This document shows, one piece after another, positions 52,974 to 60,631 of a stretch of 60,631 nt of DNA. Every line of letters starts with the position of its first letter. Position 1 is the stretch's first letter. Below the pieces are notes generated by a model. It was not told the DNA's origin. It ran no database searches and saw nothing but the letters and a program-made list of their open reading frames with translations. Both the position numbers and the translations under genes were made by a program. The DNA comes from Promethearchaeota archaeon. GTDB lineage: Archaea > Asgardarchaeota > Lokiarchaeia > Sigyniarchaeales > SOKP01. The stretch is taken from assembly GCA_016840165.1 (NCBI GenBank), contig JAEOSU010000097.1, forward strand, positions 1-60,631, in the 5' to 3' direction.

Positions 52974-54499
52974 AATTAACAATTTTAAAGATTCTAATGA
53001 TAAATAGAGAGATAAAAATTGAATTAATTTTCATAGGAAAACCTCAATGGGAGGCAGGTTGGCCATATATAGGCTATAATAATGAGTCTTTAATAACATC
53101 GATTAAAGATCATTTACATAACAAATTTCCAGAAATAAAATTTTCAAATTCTAATATAATTACCACTTATGATATTAAGTTAGTAAACGAGATAAAGGAT
53201 GCTATCAAAGGATCTGATGCAGTTATTATTTTTACTATTGGTCATTATGGGGATCCCGGTATTGTTCAAGCAGGGATTGAATTAATTGAAAGTAAAAAAC
53301 CTACCATTTTAGCTAATTATATTTATCAAGGGGATCACACTTTTACTAAAATTCACGCCTTAATTAAAGATAGAGATTTTAGAGTATTTCCTATATCATC
53401 CTCTAAGATAGAAGATTTTGATGTTCCAATTGAAACAGTAATAAATTTAATAAAAATTCAAGGAAAAAGAGTTTTAGTTTATGCTCCTGATAAAATCAAA
53501 ATCGATTGGACAAGGATTTTGGAATTATTTAATCCAGAGCGCAATCGAATTAGAAAAGAATATCCGGAATTTCTCAATCAGGTAATGACCATGAGTTCAG
53601 AACAAGATTTTGAATTTTATACCGATATAGAGGGAAAAGATCAGGCTCACCAGTGGAGAAAGGATGAGGAAAAATATAGGAAGAATCTTAAAGAAATTTT
53701 TGGCGTTGAGATGGTAAAAGACAATCCAGACGAAATAATAAAGTATTATGATGAAGTAAATGAAGAAGAAGCAAAAATAATCGCAGATAAATGGTATAAT
53801 GAAGCCTTAAAAGTTGAACCTAATGAAAAAACGGTGCTAAATTCAGCAAAATTATATCTTGCGTTGAAAAACATGCTAAGAACAAAAAATTTTGACATTT
53901 TTACCCCAGATTGTGGCACTTTCTTGCTAAGCGGAAAATTGCCCGCTTATCCGTGTCTAGCATTTATGGAGTTGATTAATGATGGTATTCATGGAGTCTG
54001 TGAATCGGATATGGATTCCACAATAAGTTATATTTTTGGATTATTTTTAACTGGGCAACCAGGTTTTATTTCCAACCATACACTCGATACAATTAATAAT
54101 AAAATTACCTATATGCACTGTGTGGCTCCTAATCGGTTATTTGGAAAGAATGGTCCAAAAGCTGATTATGATATAGTATATCATGGGGAGACTCATTATT
54201 TAGGAGCCTCTCCGCGAATCAAATTTCCTATTGGAGAAATAGTAACTACGATTAAAATCAGTGTTTTAGAAAAACAAATAGCGATTCGGAGAGGAAAAAT
54301 CGTTGATAATATTGTAGATAATAGAGGATGTGTTTCAAAAATGTTAGTGGAGAGTAATGTAAAAGAAGTGATGAATAATTATGATTGGGAAACATTTGGA
54401 TGGCACAGAGTGTCATTTATAGGAGACTGGAAAACTAAATTCATCATTGGAGCCAAAATATTAGGTTTAAAAATAATAGAAGAGGATATATCATTATGA
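52970..54499 (+). CDS. L-fucose/L-arabinose isomerase-like protein, 509 aa
   Basis: The C-terminal half carries the pattern of L-fucose/L-arabinose isomerases: ESDMDSTISYIFGLFLTGQP near residue 345, where Glu and Asp would bind the metal, then MHCVAPNRL and YHGETHYLGASP. The N-terminal half holds Rossmann-like units (VIIFTIGHYGDPGIVQAG). Such proteins interconvert aldose and ketose sugars, but the exact sugar is unknown and one role could be non-catalytic. The start is uncertain: a TTG overlapping the previous stop (52970) or an ATG at 52997. It overlaps the next gene by four bases (ATGA). Confidence 0.72.
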   Translation: MKLTILKILMINREIKIELIFIGKPQWEAGWPYIGYNNESLITSIKDHLHNKFPEIKFSNSNIITTYDIKLVNEIKDAIKGSDAVIIFTIGHYGDPGIVQAGIELIESKKPTILANYIYQGDHTFTKIHALIKDRDFRVFPISSSKIEDFDVPIETVINLIKIQGKRVLVYAPDKIKIDWTRILELFNPERNRIRKEYPEFLNQVMTMSSEQDFEFYTDIEGKDQAHQWRKDEEKYRKNLKEIFGVEMVKDNPDEIIKYYDEVNEEEAKIIADKWYNEALKVEPNEKTVLNSAKLYLALKNMLRTKNFDIFTPDCGTFLLSGKLPAYPCLAFMELINDGIHGVCESDMDSTISYIFGLFLTGQPGFISNHTLDTINNKITYMHCVAPNRLFGKNGPKADYDIVYHGETHYLGASPRIKFPIGEIVTTIKISVLEKQIAIRRGKIVDNIVDNRGCVSKMLVESNVKEVMNNYDWETFGWHRVSFIGDWKTKFIIGAKILGLKIIEEDISL

Positions 54500-55878
54500 T
54501 AGATGAAAATAAAAAATCAGATGAGAAAATTCATTCTCTAAAGGGACATTTACTGTATTCGTTAGGAGCTGTTCCTTCTGCTCTCCCCTATAATATGATT
54601 TCGGCAAGTATTCTATTATTCTATGAGACTGTTGTACTTTTGGACCCTATCTTGTTTGGAATTATATGGATTCTATATGGGATCTGGAATGCTGTTAATG
54701 ATCCATTAATGGGATACTTCATGGATAAAATCCGATTAAAAAAAGGGAGAAGAATTCCCTATATTATCTATGGGACGATTCCTTTCACCATTGGTTTTAT
54801 CTTTTTATGGTGGGTTCCATATCCGTCCTCAGCACAAGGTTTAATCTTTGTTCATTGTTTAATTATGTTATTTCTTTTTGATTTAGGCTTTACATTATGT
54901 ATGACAGGCTGGATGGCATTATATACTGAAATGTACGAAACGGAAAAAGAAAGAGCTTCTGTTGTAGCGATTAAAGATCTTATAGCATTTATTTCATCAT
55001 TTGTAGGAATAATAATACCAACACTTCTAGCATCAATAATTAGTTGGGAATTTACAGGGTTAATTCTTGGTCTTTTTATTCCTGTTACAATGCTTCTTTC
55101 AATCAAAGGAAGTAAGGAAAGAAAAGAATACCAAATCGATACTCCCTTATCTATAGTCTCAGCATTCAAAGAGACATTTTCAAATAAGCCTTTTATTATT
55201 GTAACACTGACTTACACATTAATTGATTTCGCGTTTGGATTAACAATTATGGTTTTGCCCTTATATGCTAAATACGTACTTCTCGTTTCTCCAGGCATGG
55301 AAGGAATTGCAGCTGGTGGTGTAGCTATTGGAATCATAGCAAGTGTCCCGATATGGAGATGGGTTTATGCAAATAAAGGTCCTAAGTTTGGTTTGTTAGT
55401 AGCAATCATCTTTTATACCGTAACAATTTGGCCATTATTCCTAATTGGCGATTTGATAACATTAATAATTGTTACTATTATCCCCGGACTGGGGGTGGGT
55501 GGTATGCTAATGACTGAACCAGCTATTAGTACAGCTATAGATTATGACGAGATTAAAATAAAGAAGCGGAGAGAGGCAACATATAATGGTATTCTGACTC
55601 TCATTGCGAGACTTTCTATAGTCCTTTCAGGAATAACTCTCATAATAGTTCAAGAACTAAGTGGATTTGACCAAAATATTGTAGATCCTATGATGCAACC
55701 CGAAACAGCCAAAGAAGGTTTAAAAGCTTTAGTTTCTTTAGTCCCAATTCTGGGTGGAATTAGTGCGGCTATAATTTTTTCTCTCTTCCCGATTAATCAC
55801 ACACAATTTAATGAGATGCAAAAAGAGTTAAAAATACTTCACGAGGAAAGAAAAGGAAAGTTAGAACAATCTAAATAA
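54496..55878 (+). CDS. GPH-family sugar:cation symporter (MelB-like)
   Basis: A twelve-helix protein of 460 residues with the GPH features GAVPSALPYNMI at the start, GIWNAVNDPLMGYFMDK and the KKGRRIPYIIYG loop after helix 2. GPH transporters take up glycosides, pentoses or hexuronides with Na+ or H+. It overlaps the sugar-isomerase-like gene by four bases, so transporter, isomerase and URO-D-like protein are translated together, which points to uptake and processing of a sugar or related compound. Confidence 0.88.
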   Translation: MIDENKKSDEKIHSLKGHLLYSLGAVPSALPYNMISASILLFYETVVLLDPILFGIIWILYGIWNAVNDPLMGYFMDKIRLKKGRRIPYIIYGTIPFTIGFIFLWWVPYPSSAQGLIFVHCLIMLFLFDLGFTLCMTGWMALYTEMYETEKERASVVAIKDLIAFISSFVGIIIPTLLASIISWEFTGLILGLFIPVTMLLSIKGSKERKEYQIDTPLSIVSAFKETFSNKPFIIVTLTYTLIDFAFGLTIMVLPLYAKYVLLVSPGMEGIAAGGVAIGIIASVPIWRWVYANKGPKFGLLVAIIFYTVTIWPLFLIGDLITLIIVTIIPGLGVGGMLMTEPAISTAIDYDEIKIKKRREATYNGILTLIARLSIVLSGITLIIVQELSGFDQNIVDPMMQPETAKEGLKALVSLVPILGGISAAIIFSLFPINHTQFNEMQKELKILHEERKGKLEQSK

Positions 55879-55936
55879 GAGGATTACAATAAAAATCGAA
55901 TATATTTTTGGTAGTTGAACTACCATTCAATTATTT

Positions 55937-57625
55937 TTACTCTCTCATCTCTTTTGGAAGGGTTAAAACTCCAGTTAACGGATTATTCAATGGATCTTGG
56001 CAGTATTCGATCGTGAAATAGATTAAGTCGTATAAAATATTTGGATCCTGACCTGATTGTTGTTTGTAATCGTATAAAGATAATTGATACTCCGCTTCAG
56101 TAATTGGAGGTTCGGCGTAACTCACACTACCGAATACACTTTGGAGTACTGGTTTTAAGAAGGGTGAGTAGAGAAAACCTAATTCTTTTAACTCATCTTT
56201 TAGGTAAAAAAACATTCGCTGAACGGCTTGCATCATATACCTAATTGGTTGGTCCTTGGGCCCTAAATACTGCTCCGCGAAATTCTTATCATACTGAGCC
56301 AATTGATCGTAAGTTAAATTTTGGGGTCGAAATAACGATATTAATCCTCTCTCGATGGAAGTTTTGCGGTTATACGCAATTGTTTCACTCCCAGCATCTG
56401 GAACCCAAACACCTCTCTCAAGGAGTTTACGGGCTTTATAACATAAAGTTTGTATTAACAATGCGATGCCGATGCGTCTACATATAGAAATCTGTGCATC
56501 GCTTACTCTTACCTCTATAGTTCCCCAATCTGTAAAAGGGAACACGTCCTGAAACCTCCCATCCTCCAGGGACGCTTTTTGGACAATTTGAAGAAAACTG
56601 ATGATAGAATCTTGATCAGAGTTTGTTAAATAGGGAATAAAGTGCTTAGGATCGTTATTGCTAAGCATTGTGGTGTTATTTTTCAGACGCAAAGAGCGCA
56701 CACAGTTCGGAGCAGTGATCCTATTGTTAACTACTTTTACCTGGTCTGTAGGCTTGTTATTAATAATAGGAGAGTTACAAGTAAGCGCGATTATATGGGG
56801 TATAAAGTTTCTGATCATGCAATATGCTTGAATTTTCTCCAGATCTGATTGAAAAGAACCTAAATGGCTATGATCGGCCTGGGATAATCCGCGCATGTAT
56901 TCTTTAGCAGCAGGATTTATAGCTGAAGCAATGATGTGGAGATCATTAGGTAAAGTATTCTTTGCTAAAAGGAATAAAGTGCTTGCCCAGTATGCTAATT
57001 CCTCAACATATTTGCAGGGAGGTGTAACTAGTTCCAGAATATAGGTTACTGCCGTTACATTTCCATCCCGTCCAAATGTATCGATATCAACCACATTACC
57101 ATCTGGGAGCCCATAACGTATGTCCATCACATATCCTTTTTCAATATCCTCTTTTCCATAGGGACGCGCCAAGACTTTCTCTCGAATATAATCTGGGACG
57201 GGTAAAAAGTCGCTACGTCCTTCATAGAGAATTTGATCCATAATTCGAATGGCATCCTTTACGATCTCTTTCATCCTAAAGACCATTTCGTCTCCTGGAG
57301 GATAATTACCATTGTCATCAGCCACAATTAATTCCATTTCAATCCCATGAGTAAAGGGTAATGGAGTCCAATTTTGGACATCTGCCAAGATTTCAGCCCA
57401 TGATCTTTCTGGGATATAAACTTCGCGGTAATCCGTGCCGACAAATAGCCTATCTTGGGATCTATCGACCTTTTCTCCAATTGAAATCCCTGAAGGGATG
57501 GCTTTAACTGCTTTGGATTTATGCTTTGAGTGTGAACTTGAACCACCCATTAATTGAGAAAAAGTGCCAAGGTCTTCATTTCCTTTACTTTTACCTTTCT
57601 TTTTCTTCTTTTTGTCTTTGCCCAT
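55937..57625 (-). CDS. Glutamate-cysteine-ligase-like (GCS2 family) protein, 562 aa
   Basis: After a very Lys-rich N-tail (1-43) the chain has the GCS2/carboxylate-amine ligase pattern: GIEMELIV with Glu96 and Glu98, VDIDTFGRDGNV, LELVTPPC, and later WGTIEVRVSDAQISI near residue 370, whose acidic residues bind Mg-ATP. The family forms gamma-glutamyl amide bonds, for example gamma-glutamylcysteine. The N-terminal Lys-rich tail and greater length are unusual. It lies 17 bases after the 620-residue protein gene and probably shares its transcript. Confidence 0.82.
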   Translation of the reverse strand: MGKDKKKKKKGKSKGNEDLGTFSQLMGGSSSHSKHKSKAVKAIPSGISIGEKVDRSQDRLFVGTDYREVYIPERSWAEILADVQNWTPLPFTHGIEMELIVADDNGNYPPGDEMVFRMKEIVKDAIRIMDQILYEGRSDFLPVPDYIREKVLARPYGKEDIEKGYVMDIRYGLPDGNVVDIDTFGRDGNVTAVTYILELVTPPCKYVEELAYWASTLFLLAKNTLPNDLHIIASAINPAAKEYMRGLSQADHSHLGSFQSDLEKIQAYCMIRNFIPHIIALTCNSPIINNKPTDQVKVVNNRITAPNCVRSLRLKNNTTMLSNNDPKHFIPYLTNSDQDSIISFLQIVQKASLEDGRFQDVFPFTDWGTIEVRVSDAQISICRRIGIALLIQTLCYKARKLLERGVWVPDAGSETIAYNRKTSIERGLISLFRPQNLTYDQLAQYDKNFAEQYLGPKDQPIRYMMQAVQRMFFYLKDELKELGFLYSPFLKPVLQSVFGSVSYAEPPITEAEYQLSLYDYKQQSGQDPNILYDLIYFTIEYCQDPLNNPLTGVLTLPKEMRE

Positions 57626-57642
57626 TTTTATTCACTCTCTAC

Positions 57643-59505
57643 CTAAAACAACGATTCAATAAATATTTTAAACAGATTATAGTCATTTAAAAACTCGTAA
57701 GATAATACTAGATTGATAATATCCGCTCCCATAGCACCAAGAGTGTTCTTTATTGGTTCTAAAGATGTCCCTCCTTTAAAGATACCTTCATCTATTAAAA
57801 CTGTTACTTCTGCTCCCAATTTCTTTTCTACTTTTGATTTGATAATCGCAAGAGACCGCGAATTGGAAGCAAAAATCACAGTAGGTTTACCTAAATAAGG
57901 TATAAAATCTAAATTGAAAATTACCAGATCATTTTTTAAATTATTCACGGGAAAGAATTGCTTTAAGGTTCTTTGGATAACGGCCAACTCTTCTTGATCA
58001 AGATTATTGATCGAGGGATAAACATAGTAAGCGATTGAATTTTTTGAATTATGTAAAAAATCATTATATACCCGATCTAAGAAAGGGAAGATGCTAAAAT
58101 TAAGGCTAAACAACGAAAGGAAGAGAACTCTAAAATCAAACTGTTTCATTAGCGCATTGGAGCTTGTATTTCCTCCTAGAAGTGCGAATTGTTGAAGCTC
58201 ATTGGATAATTGCGAAACGCATGTATTTAGGGTATAGAATTGTGATTGTAAAACTGTAGGCTCTACTCTCGTTTTTACTTCGTCCACCATTTCATATATT
58301 AAATCAAATAAATCTTTTGCTAATCTATCTTGCGTTTCTTTATCTCCACTGCTTTTTATTATCATATCTGCAGTTTCGGGAGAATCTAATTCAGCAATAA
58401 TACATACTGCATCCTTAAAAAATGAATACGCAGGATTTTTAAATTGACTTTCAGTAATATTAAGTTGAGTCGAATTTTTAATCATCTGATCAATTGTTTT
58501 GACAATTTGCAGAATCTGATCATTCCGCTTTAATTTATTTAACTCTTTTGTCAAATTAAAAAGTACTTTTATCTTCAACAATTCTTCATTGATCATATGT
58601 GACAGTTTTAGAGCAAATTCTATTTGATTAGTATAACATTTGCTAACTACATCTACAATCGCTTGGTCTCTTACTGAGGGATCATTGATCAATGATAATA
58701 TCTTTGAGATTTGTTCAGAGTTGATATCCACAAAATCAAAAGCAATTTCAGCTAAAACTCGATTACGTCTCTTCTCATCATTTAGATTTTTAATAATCTG
58801 CAAACTCTGCTCTAGATTTTTGAACGCATAGACCCGTATTAGATCATAATAAAACTGGGTTTGTGTTTCTTGATTTGAGAGTTTTAAAGCATTTTCTAAT
58901 GCTTTATAAACATCTCCAACAGCTAAATAGCTTTTTGCAAGATCCTTATATAGAGCATCAATTTGGTTGTTAGTAACAGATCCATTTTTTTGATTAGTAT
59001 TTAGTTGTTGAGTATATCTCTCCTGAAGTAATTCTAGTTCTTTTTCAATTTTTTTTATACCATTTTTGGAAGATTCCACCATAAACTCATTATGGTCGAA
59101 ATTATCGATAGTCTTTGAATTTAAAATCTGAATTTTCGCTAGTATCTTTTTAATAATGCTATGTGAAATAGTAGTTCGAATCTTCTGGACTTTTTCGGTA
59201 TATTCAATAATTTTCAGCCAATACACATTTATAATTAGTTTTCCATACCCATCGACTTTTGGAGTGAGCTTTAACTGAATTTTTCGAGTTTCCTTTGCAT
59301 TTAATTTTATGTTATTATTAAACTCTTGAGGAATTACCTCAAGGTCGATATTCTCGCCTTTAAATTCAAACTTAAAGTCTGCTTTTTTATCAAGATTATT
59401 TAAAACTTCTAATGATACAGCATTATCGATGTTTGGAATCAATAAATTTTGAGGAAACTGAGTAATCGTCAAAGAAATAGCATTAGCTTTGTGTGAACTA
59501 GTCAT
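57643..59505 (-). CDS. Ig-like / helical-repeat / alpha-beta protein, 620 aa
   Basis: Residues 10-125 look like an Ig-fold domain (FEFKGENIDLEVIPQEFN, RKIQLKLTPKVDGYGKLII). Residues 130-440 are helical repeats with TPR-like units (DIYKALENALKLSNQ type). Residues 490-620 are an alpha/beta domain (VIFASNSRSLAIIKSKV, LGAEVTVLIDEGIFKGGTS). There is no signal peptide. No family is recognised. It precedes the GCS2-like gene by 17 bases and follows the cis-prenyltransferase gene by 151 bases on the same strand. Confidence 0.65.
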   Translation of the reverse strand: MTSSHKANAISLTITQFPQNLLIPNIDNAVSLEVLNNLDKKADFKFEFKGENIDLEVIPQEFNNNIKLNAKETRKIQLKLTPKVDGYGKLIINVYWLKIIEYTEKVQKIRTTISHSIIKKILAKIQILNSKTIDNFDHNEFMVESSKNGIKKIEKELELLQERYTQQLNTNQKNGSVTNNQIDALYKDLAKSYLAVGDVYKALENALKLSNQETQTQFYYDLIRVYAFKNLEQSLQIIKNLNDEKRRNRVLAEIAFDFVDINSEQISKILSLINDPSVRDQAIVDVVSKCYTNQIEFALKLSHMINEELLKIKVLFNLTKELNKLKRNDQILQIVKTIDQMIKNSTQLNITESQFKNPAYSFFKDAVCIIAELDSPETADMIIKSSGDKETQDRLAKDLFDLIYEMVDEVKTRVEPTVLQSQFYTLNTCVSQLSNELQQFALLGGNTSSNALMKQFDFRVLFLSLFSLNFSIFPFLDRVYNDFLHNSKNSIAYYVYPSINNLDQEELAVIQRTLKQFFPVNNLKNDLVIFNLDFIPYLGKPTVIFASNSRSLAIIKSKVEKKLGAEVTVLIDEGIFKGGTSLEPIKNTLGAMGADIINLVLSYEFLNDYNLFKIFIESLF

Positions 59506-59656
59506 TTTAACGCCGGTATATTATAATTGTGTATTCTAGTAATTCTTCATCCAAGATAATTATTTCGATTATCGTAAATTATGAATTTTGAGATATTACC
59601 TTAATATCCTTCATATAAAAATAATTTTTTTTAAACTTTTACTTTCAGAAAGCAGA

Positions 59657-60382
59657 TTATTTTCCCTTTCTGCGGTTTCTCTCTGAAAATTCTATTAGAT
59701 CTTCGATGACCATTTCACGGGTGTAATCCGGCCATAAATCTTTCCTAAATTTAAACTCTGCATATGAAGAGTCCCATAATAGAAATCCTGAAATCCTTGC
59801 TCCATCTTCCATACCCGTTCTTATTATATAATCCACTTCTGGAAAATTATGACTATATAAATATTTTTTAATAAGATTACGATTTACGTCTTCGACCTTT
59901 ACACTATCATGAATTATCTTTTTTACCGCATCTACAATTTCTTCTTGCCCATCATACATAATACATAAATTAATAAAATTCTTATCGTGATCCTTAGTAA
60001 ACTCGATTAATTCTTGAATTTTTTCTCTAACTTCTTGTGGTAATAAATTAATTCGTCCTATAACGTTGAAGTTAACCTTTTCTTCTTTTACTGTCGCTTC
60101 CTTAATAACCGAGTCTACAGCGTCCAAGATAATTCTAAAAATATAAATAATTTCTTGTTGCTTCCTTTTTTTAACATTTTCGAGAGAGAGCGCATAAATA
60201 CTTAAATATTGGATGCCCGCTTCAAAAAAATCAAACAATCGTTTTTTTAAATTTTCATACCCTATTAAATGCCCGATATTTAAATTTAGAAGATTCTTTT
60301 TAGCCCACCGACGATTTCCATCAAGTATCAGACCAATGTGTTTGGGTAATCTATCTTTGGATATATCTTTGAGCTCTTCCAA
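59657..60382 (-). CDS. uppS: Cis-prenyltransferase (UppS-like)
   Basis: The 241-residue protein begins with HIGLILDGNRRWAKKN, with the catalytic Asp21 of the P-loop-like region, and ends with RTGMEDGARISGFLLWDSSY, the archaeal form of the RxxGExRLSNFLLW motif. It condenses isopentenyl diphosphate with Z geometry to make long polyprenyl diphosphates, the carriers for N-glycosylation. The start is a TTG at 60380-60382 after a GGGT; a nearby ATG is out of frame. It fits with the dolichol-kinase-like domain at 6431 in making and recycling lipid carriers. Confidence 0.92.
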   Translation of the reverse strand: MEELKDISKDRLPKHIGLILDGNRRWAKKNLLNLNIGHLIGYENLKKRLFDFFEAGIQYLSIYALSLENVKKRKQQEIIYIFRIILDAVDSVIKEATVKEEKVNFNVIGRINLLPQEVREKIQELIEFTKDHDKNFINLCIMYDGQEEIVDAVKKIIHDSVKVEDVNRNLIKKYLYSHNFPEVDYIIRTGMEDGARISGFLLWDSSYAEFKFRKDLWPDYTREMVIEDLIEFSERNRRKGK

Positions 60383-60596
60383 AATGTCATAACCCGGAGG
60401 GTAATTTTAATTTTTTACTACTATTAAGAATATTAAATTAAGGTATATATGAAATATATGCGATTTAATTCTTATATCTTTTTTTAAATTTAAATTAAAT
60501 ATACCCACATTTACGAGTATGAATCAATAAAATTATGAATATATAGAGAATCTTTATAAAGCATCTTATGAATCTAATATAAAATCATTTAATAAA

Positions 60597-60628
60597 ATAC
60601 TAATTTAATCAAATACTAATTTGATCAA
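60597..60628 (+). repeat. Two tandem 16-bp repeats at window edge
   Basis: ATACTAATTTAATCAA (60597-60612) is followed at once by ATACTAATTTGATCAA (60613-60628), differing at one base. The array may continue past the window end. It lies upstream of uppS and could be a regulator site or the start of a longer repeat. Confidence 0.6.
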
Positions 60629-60631
60629 ACA

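Noticed and set aside
1..60631. CRISPR array, prophage or integrated plasmid
   Set aside because: No regularly spaced repeats, integrase, transposase, replication or capsid gene was found.

Overview
The window is AT-rich, gene-dense archaeal DNA that most likely comes from an Asgard archaeon (Promethearchaeota, Loki-like). Several kinds of eukaryote-signature protein occur together: four Rag/Gtr-like GTPases with a His-Lys-x-Asp G4 motif, one Arf-like GTPase, longin-like and roadblock/LC7 proteins, and a 22-residue (SDS22-type) leucine-rich repeat protein. Alongside them are archaeal features: an archaeosortase, TrmB-type and winged-helix regulators, TATA boxes with leaderless starts, and frequent TTG starts. 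The assignment is inferred from gene content only; no rRNA gene or other taxonomic marker was seen.

Layout. 1-5.8 kb: small membrane and zinc-ribbon proteins, an LRR gene broken by one in-frame TAA, an RHH regulator, a J-domain protein, and an archaeosortase gene pair followed by a decayed copy of the J-protein gene's end. 5.8-17.4 kb: a YbaK-type deacylase, a PlsY/dolichol-kinase-like fusion, a zinc-ribbon/RHH/winged-helix regulator, two paralogous DHA3-type MFS exporters, a radical-SAM-like protein without cluster cysteines, a large winged-helix/TPR protein divergent from a small helical protein around a perfect palindrome, CorA, and a Cys-rich microprotein. 17.4-23.8 kb: one operon of two surface proteins, a longin-like/winged-helix protein and a TrmB-like coiled-coil protein. 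23.9-32.9 kb: metabolism (SDR, two ADP-forming acyl-CoA synthetase alpha-type proteins, class II amidotransferase, two MFS transporters, enoyl-CoA hydratase with an apparent ATT start).

33-49.9 kb is the most striking region: a protein ending in a long ER/K single alpha-helix, a roadblock protein, a longin/coiled-coil protein, a Rag-like GTPase in operon with a CheY-like receiver, two multidomain GTPases carrying longin/roadblock-like domains in the same polypeptide, two multi-PAS/GAF histidine kinases in operon with a Rag-like GTPase and a longin protein, and an Arf-like GTPase. Gene order suggests a phosphorelay linked to Rag-type GTPase switches, and this is the best candidate for an undescribed system. 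49.9-60.6 kb: an amidohydrolase, an operon of URO-D-like protein, sugar-isomerase-like protein and GPH symporter, a GCS2-like ligase, a large Ig-like/helical protein, and a cis-prenyltransferase.

No rRNA, tRNA, CRISPR array, transposase or phage gene was recognised.
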